DNA of 64,000 nt from Bradysia coprophila. Lineage: Eukaryota > Arthropoda > Insecta > Diptera > Sciaridae. Below, piece after piece: positions 60,449 to 64,000 of this stretch (within the stretch, counting starts at the first letter, position 1; every line of letters begins with the position of its first letter). The notes under the pieces were generated by a model. The model saw nothing but the letters and a program-made list of their open reading frames with translations, made no database searches and had not been told where the DNA came from. Where the stretch lies: NCBI RefSeq assembly GCF_014529535.1, contig NW_023503509.1, positions 1,550,001 to 1,614,000 on the forward strand, written 5' to 3'. A program made the translations under genes and the position numbers.

Positions 60449-61684
60449 TTTGATCATCCCACCCTGATAAATCTAAACCTGTCTTAGTTTCAAGAAAACG
60501 TGGTCATGTTACCTTAACGTGAACCCAGTTTTTCAAGATTAGATCCAGGTTCAAGCTCAGGCTCGTAAAAAATTAATCTGAGCCTGACTTGTCTAAAATC
60601 CAACGAGCTATAACTCAATTAAGTCGGCGAATCTGTACTCCTCAATCACCTGAAGAATTCTTGTTATCACTATCCATGATCCAGGTTAATTCAATTTCAC
60701 TTAGTCAAATTTGACCTGTTCGAACCATCATCGTCTCGTTCATAAAATTTGCCTTTCATGGACAACAAGGATATTGACAGACTTACGTTTTTATCGATTC
60801 TGTTACTCAAATGACTTTAATATTTTCAACAAATTGAAACAAAATCTATTACTTCATTAGTTTTACTGTAGACCAGGGGCTATTTAGTTGAATTAATTCG
60901 CTGAAATTCTCCAAATTCGTAAAAATTCGCCAAATTCGTAAAAATTCTCCAAATTCACCGAAATTCGCCGAATTCATCAAAATTCACAAAAATTTGCCAA
61001 ATTCACCGAAATTCGCCAAAATTCTCCAAAAATTTTCCCGACTTCCTAGCTTACCAAGGAGTACTTTTATATTCAATTCGACTGTATATTTGTCCTCACA
61101 AAGAAACTAAAGAAAAAACTAAAGTGAGATATTGTTCTGAGCTTTAATTTGAAGAATATATTATTCACACACACTAATTTCCATTAATGGAACGACTTCT
61201 ATTCAGTTAAAATACTAGAAAAGTAGAAAAATAGCTCTACTCGAATATTTTCAGAATAAAATCGAAAAAACTTGTACATGATTGTCTGCCGAATTTCTGA
61301 TTTCACCATCGATCGAACTTCTAAAATAACAACCAAAATTTAGAAAGTCACAGTAAAGGAGAAAATGGATATATTGAACTAACCAATAATAGTTGGAAGT
61401 GACGAAACTTTGCAAGGTGTCAATTTTTTTTGTTGCATTCAATGGCACTACCTAACTTCCATCGGATTTTTTGATGGATTTGGGTTATTTTGGGATGGGA
61501 GATGATTCCTCTAGCACTTCCTAACTTCAATCGGATTTTTCAATGGTTTTGGCTGATCTTCGACATGAGTGAGGTGTTCCAAGATTTGTAGATTTTGGGA
61601 TTTAGACTAATTTCTCTAGAATTTTTTAATTTCATAAGGTCTTTTGATGTTGTCGAAATGACATACTTACAAAAGTAGTGATAT

Positions 61685-62200
61685 CAGTCAAAAAAAACCT
61701 TTAAAGAGTAAATGTGACGCAAGTCCTTTAGCTTACTTATAAAACCACTGATATCGCTGAGGGCGACGCATTGTGCGCCGTACGCAAAAGTTTTATCAAC
61801 AAACAATTGACTCAAAAAATTTGTGAAAGAAAATTTTACAACAAGAAGTTTGCGTCACGAGTGGCAGATGTTGAGGAACGTACCTATTGTTAGGAAAATG
61901 GTTGAAAAATGTAAATGGAAACTATCTATGGAAACTCATAATCAGCAGTTTTATGTTATATATTGTATTATGCTTCCAAATGGTACTGAAAGAATATAAA
62001 CGAAAGAAAACCGAATCATCTGCCACTTGTGACGCAAATTTCCTGTTGTAAAATTTTCCTTCACAAATTTTTTGAGTAAATTTTTTGTTGATAAAACTTT
62101 TGCGTACGACGCTCAATGCGTCACCCTAAGCGATATCAGTTATTTTGTAAGTAAGATAAAGGACTTGCGTCACATTTACCCATTAAGGGTTTTTAGACTG
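61685..62200. mobile_element. 516-bp element with about 170-bp inverted repeats, nested
   Basis: Outer ends CAGTCAAAAAAAACC and TTTTTAGACTG. Mirrored inner blocks: AAATGTGACGCAAGTCCTTT, GCGTACGCAAAAGTTTTATC-type, and GCGTCACGAGTGGCAGATG / CATCTGCCACTTGTGACGC. Related to 29470-29661. Non-coding. Confidence 0.75.
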
Positions 62201-62363
62201 ATTACGACTTTATCATCTCAGGAGTCAATTCGCCAATTTCTAAGACAATTGGAAAGCCAGCTCGCTCTGATATTATTGAGTTATAGCTCATTCGATTCGT
62301 TGATCAATTCTAGCTAACACGAATATCCCATTTAAAAAAATAAAATAAAATTCACTTTGGGTG

Positions 62364-62658
62364 TACACACCCGCCCTGAACAAAAATAAAGTTTTACCGA
62401 AAATGCACCCAAAAATTGTTTGCTGTTCTAAATATAGGGACCCTAGGGGAGTTCAAAACGATGGTCCGTTAAGCTGGACCAGATGCTTCCCCACACCCAT
62501 ACAACTAAGGAAAAAATTGTATGGGCTGGGGAAGCATCTGGTCCAGCTTAACGGACCATCGTTTTGAACTCCTCTAGGGTCCCTCTATTCAGAACAGCGA
62601 TCAATTTTTGGGTGCATTTTCGGTAAAACTTTATTTCTGTTCAGGGCGGGTGTGTGTA
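62364..62658. mobile_element. 295-bp near-perfect hairpin element, nested
   Basis: TACACACCCGCCCTGAACAA at the left is mirrored by CAGGGCGGGTGTGTGTA at the right. Arms of about 140 bp pair almost throughout, including GGTCCGTTAAGCTGGACCAG / CTGGTCCAGCTTAACGGACC, leaving a short AAGGAAAAAATT centre. Confidence 0.88.
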
Positions 62659-63361
62659 ATGTGTCTGTCATGTGATGTCATACATTTTTAGCAATAACCT
62701 GAGGAAGGAGCAACCCGAAAAACAAACCCGAGAATTCTGAATTTGATTGATATAGGCCTTTTTTGTCTCAGTAGAGTACGTTTCTGTACTTAAAAGTACT
62801 TTTTCCTAACTAGTGTTGAAATATCGCGACGTCGTCTCTCATTTCCCACGTCGTTTAGGAAAAACGTTGTTCCTAACTTATGCTAAGAGGCATTTTTAGC
62901 GAATTTGACTCCAGTACACACCTCCGCTTCGAGCTGGAAATGTCTCATTCGCTAAAAAAGCATTTTAGCATGCTTTAGAAAAATAACTGATCTAAAGACC
63001 TCTGTCTTGTAGAGTTTCGTGAGGCTTTATCGTTTATCCGACATCCTTTTGAGATATCGGAGATGTTTGTGAGGTTTTTATTGGACTTTTTTTTAGATTT
63101 TGGGGATGCTCGTGAGGTTTTTAAGAGAAATTTTTTGAGAAGAATATTGAAAATAATCGTCAACCTAAGATAGATAACTAATTTGATTTTCCGAAAATAT
63201 TATTGATAAGATTATGAAAAAATATAATCCAACAATTTTTTAATTACAAAGAAAATTCGTCAAAATTCGTCAAAATTCGCCGAAATTCACCAAATTCGCC
63301 AATTTGCCGAAATTCTCCAAATTCGTAAAAATTCGCCAAAAATTCAACTAAATAGCCCCTG

Positions 63362-64000
63362 CTAGACTGTGTCAAAAAAAAAGCCAATCCATTAACAATA
63401 GTTTAATGATGACATTGAACCCAAATAATCTTTCTACCCATACCACTCAGCATGCAATGTTCTTCTAAATAATTAATGAATTAAAATCATCAATTCATCA
63501 AAGTCAATTATAATTTTACCACAACAATGAAATATAGGATTGATGCTCCTCTTTATCAATGAAAGCACGAAACATTTTACATTTTAAATGTTCGTTCTTA
63601 GTTCTTACTATGTTAGTTCACGGATCAAAGAAATATTATTGATCAACAAACGCTGAAAGGTTTGTTTTATAATCCTAGGAATGTGCAATCGTTGCGAATA
63701 GCAATGCAAGTCTTTATGCCCTAATTACAGACCAAAAAATTAAACCAAAATTATACGTGCTCACGAAAAGCAATAATCCATTTTCACTTTAAGTTGTTTC
63801 TGTGTACAATTTCCGTATAGCAATTACCATCTTAGCATTAATGTTCAATATGCAAAGTTGAAAACACTCTACGGCTTTGAGTCTCAAAATATTTATGCGC
63901 GATACTGTACGCCACACAAACTCAACATAAATGCCGCTCTCGTAAACGATTCACATTTTGGTTTATTCTTAGTCATTTTGCTTAATGTTCCAACGGTTAT
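63362..64000. other. Right edge, AT-rich, no gene
   Basis: No frame, element end or splice pattern recognised. Confidence 0.4.

Larger units (their letters stand above)
60874..63361. mobile_element. About 2.5-kb TIR element containing two further elements
   Basis: Terminal repeats CAGGGGCTATTTAGTTGAAT (60874) and ATTCAACTAAATAGCCCCTG (63361). Each end is followed inward by about 120-150 bp of degenerate AAATTCGCCAAATTC-type tandem repeats. Flanks CTGTAGAC and CTAGACTG do not match exactly; a 2-bp deletion would make CT(GT)AGAC a TSD. CAGGGG suggests hAT. No transposase seen. It sits in or beside a copy of dispersed repeat D (60838-60872). Confidence 0.65.

Overview
This is a eukaryotic nuclear window. 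It is AT-rich, its coding exons are split by very short introns (44-76 bp) with GT/AG borders, and it is crowded with DNA-transposon relatives, RTE-like LINE fragments and tandem repeats. The recognisable genes and the intron style point to an insect, most likely a dipteran (possibly a lower fly). That assignment is inference; nothing here fixes the species.

Genes, left to right. Minus strand 1118-1924: COA4 (twin-Cx9C mitochondrial assembly factor, 71 aa, 2 exons), followed after only 14 nt by PTRH2 (peptidyl-tRNA hydrolase 2, 128 aa, 3 exons). They look like a dicistronic pair. Plus strand 16569-23744: macoilin (9 exons seen, first exon not found), with a 4.2-kb intron holding a 1-kb palindrome. 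Plus strand 32239-33157: a three-exon, 257-aa, glycosylation-rich secreted protein that I do not recognise, with a plausible TATA/Inr promoter. Minus strand 35821-37237: an alpha-arrestin (398 aa, 3 exons). Plus strand 47348 to at least 50904: the 5' part (1038 codons, 6 exons) of a large acidic coiled-coil protein resembling the pericentrin/AKAP450 (Plp) family. Its remaining exons must lie beyond the window or behind a very long intron.

Repeats. 2.1-5.0 kb: tandem and scattered copies of a ~190-bp MITE, one carrying a nested 402-bp element. 7389-9657 and 11722-13990: a 2269-bp direct duplication in which I found one difference, each copy containing a 5'-truncated RTE-like LINE. 13.8-16.3 kb: a cluster of palindromic MITEs. 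25456-26753: a hAT deletion derivative with a perfect 8-bp target duplication, nested in a smaller TA-flanked MITE. 29674-31024: about 27 copies of a 49-bp satellite. 38.5-39.9 kb: a 204-bp hairpin MITE with a perfect 8-bp TSD and a truncated copy of the large palindrome. 44898-46596: an RTE-like LINE tail whose own C-terminal codons have expanded into a 19-bp minisatellite, followed by a 1-kb hAT-like element with a perfect 8-bp TSD. 60874-63361: a large TIR element enclosing two further inverted-repeat elements.

I saw no tRNA, rRNA, CRISPR array or prokaryotic feature. Exon boundaries were placed by eye from splice consensus, reading frame and remembered family similarity; no database search was possible. 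The most interesting items are the COA4-PTRH2 pair, the LINE-derived minisatellite, the near-identical duplication, the intronic palindrome, and the degenerate repeats in the N-terminal part of the Plp-like protein.
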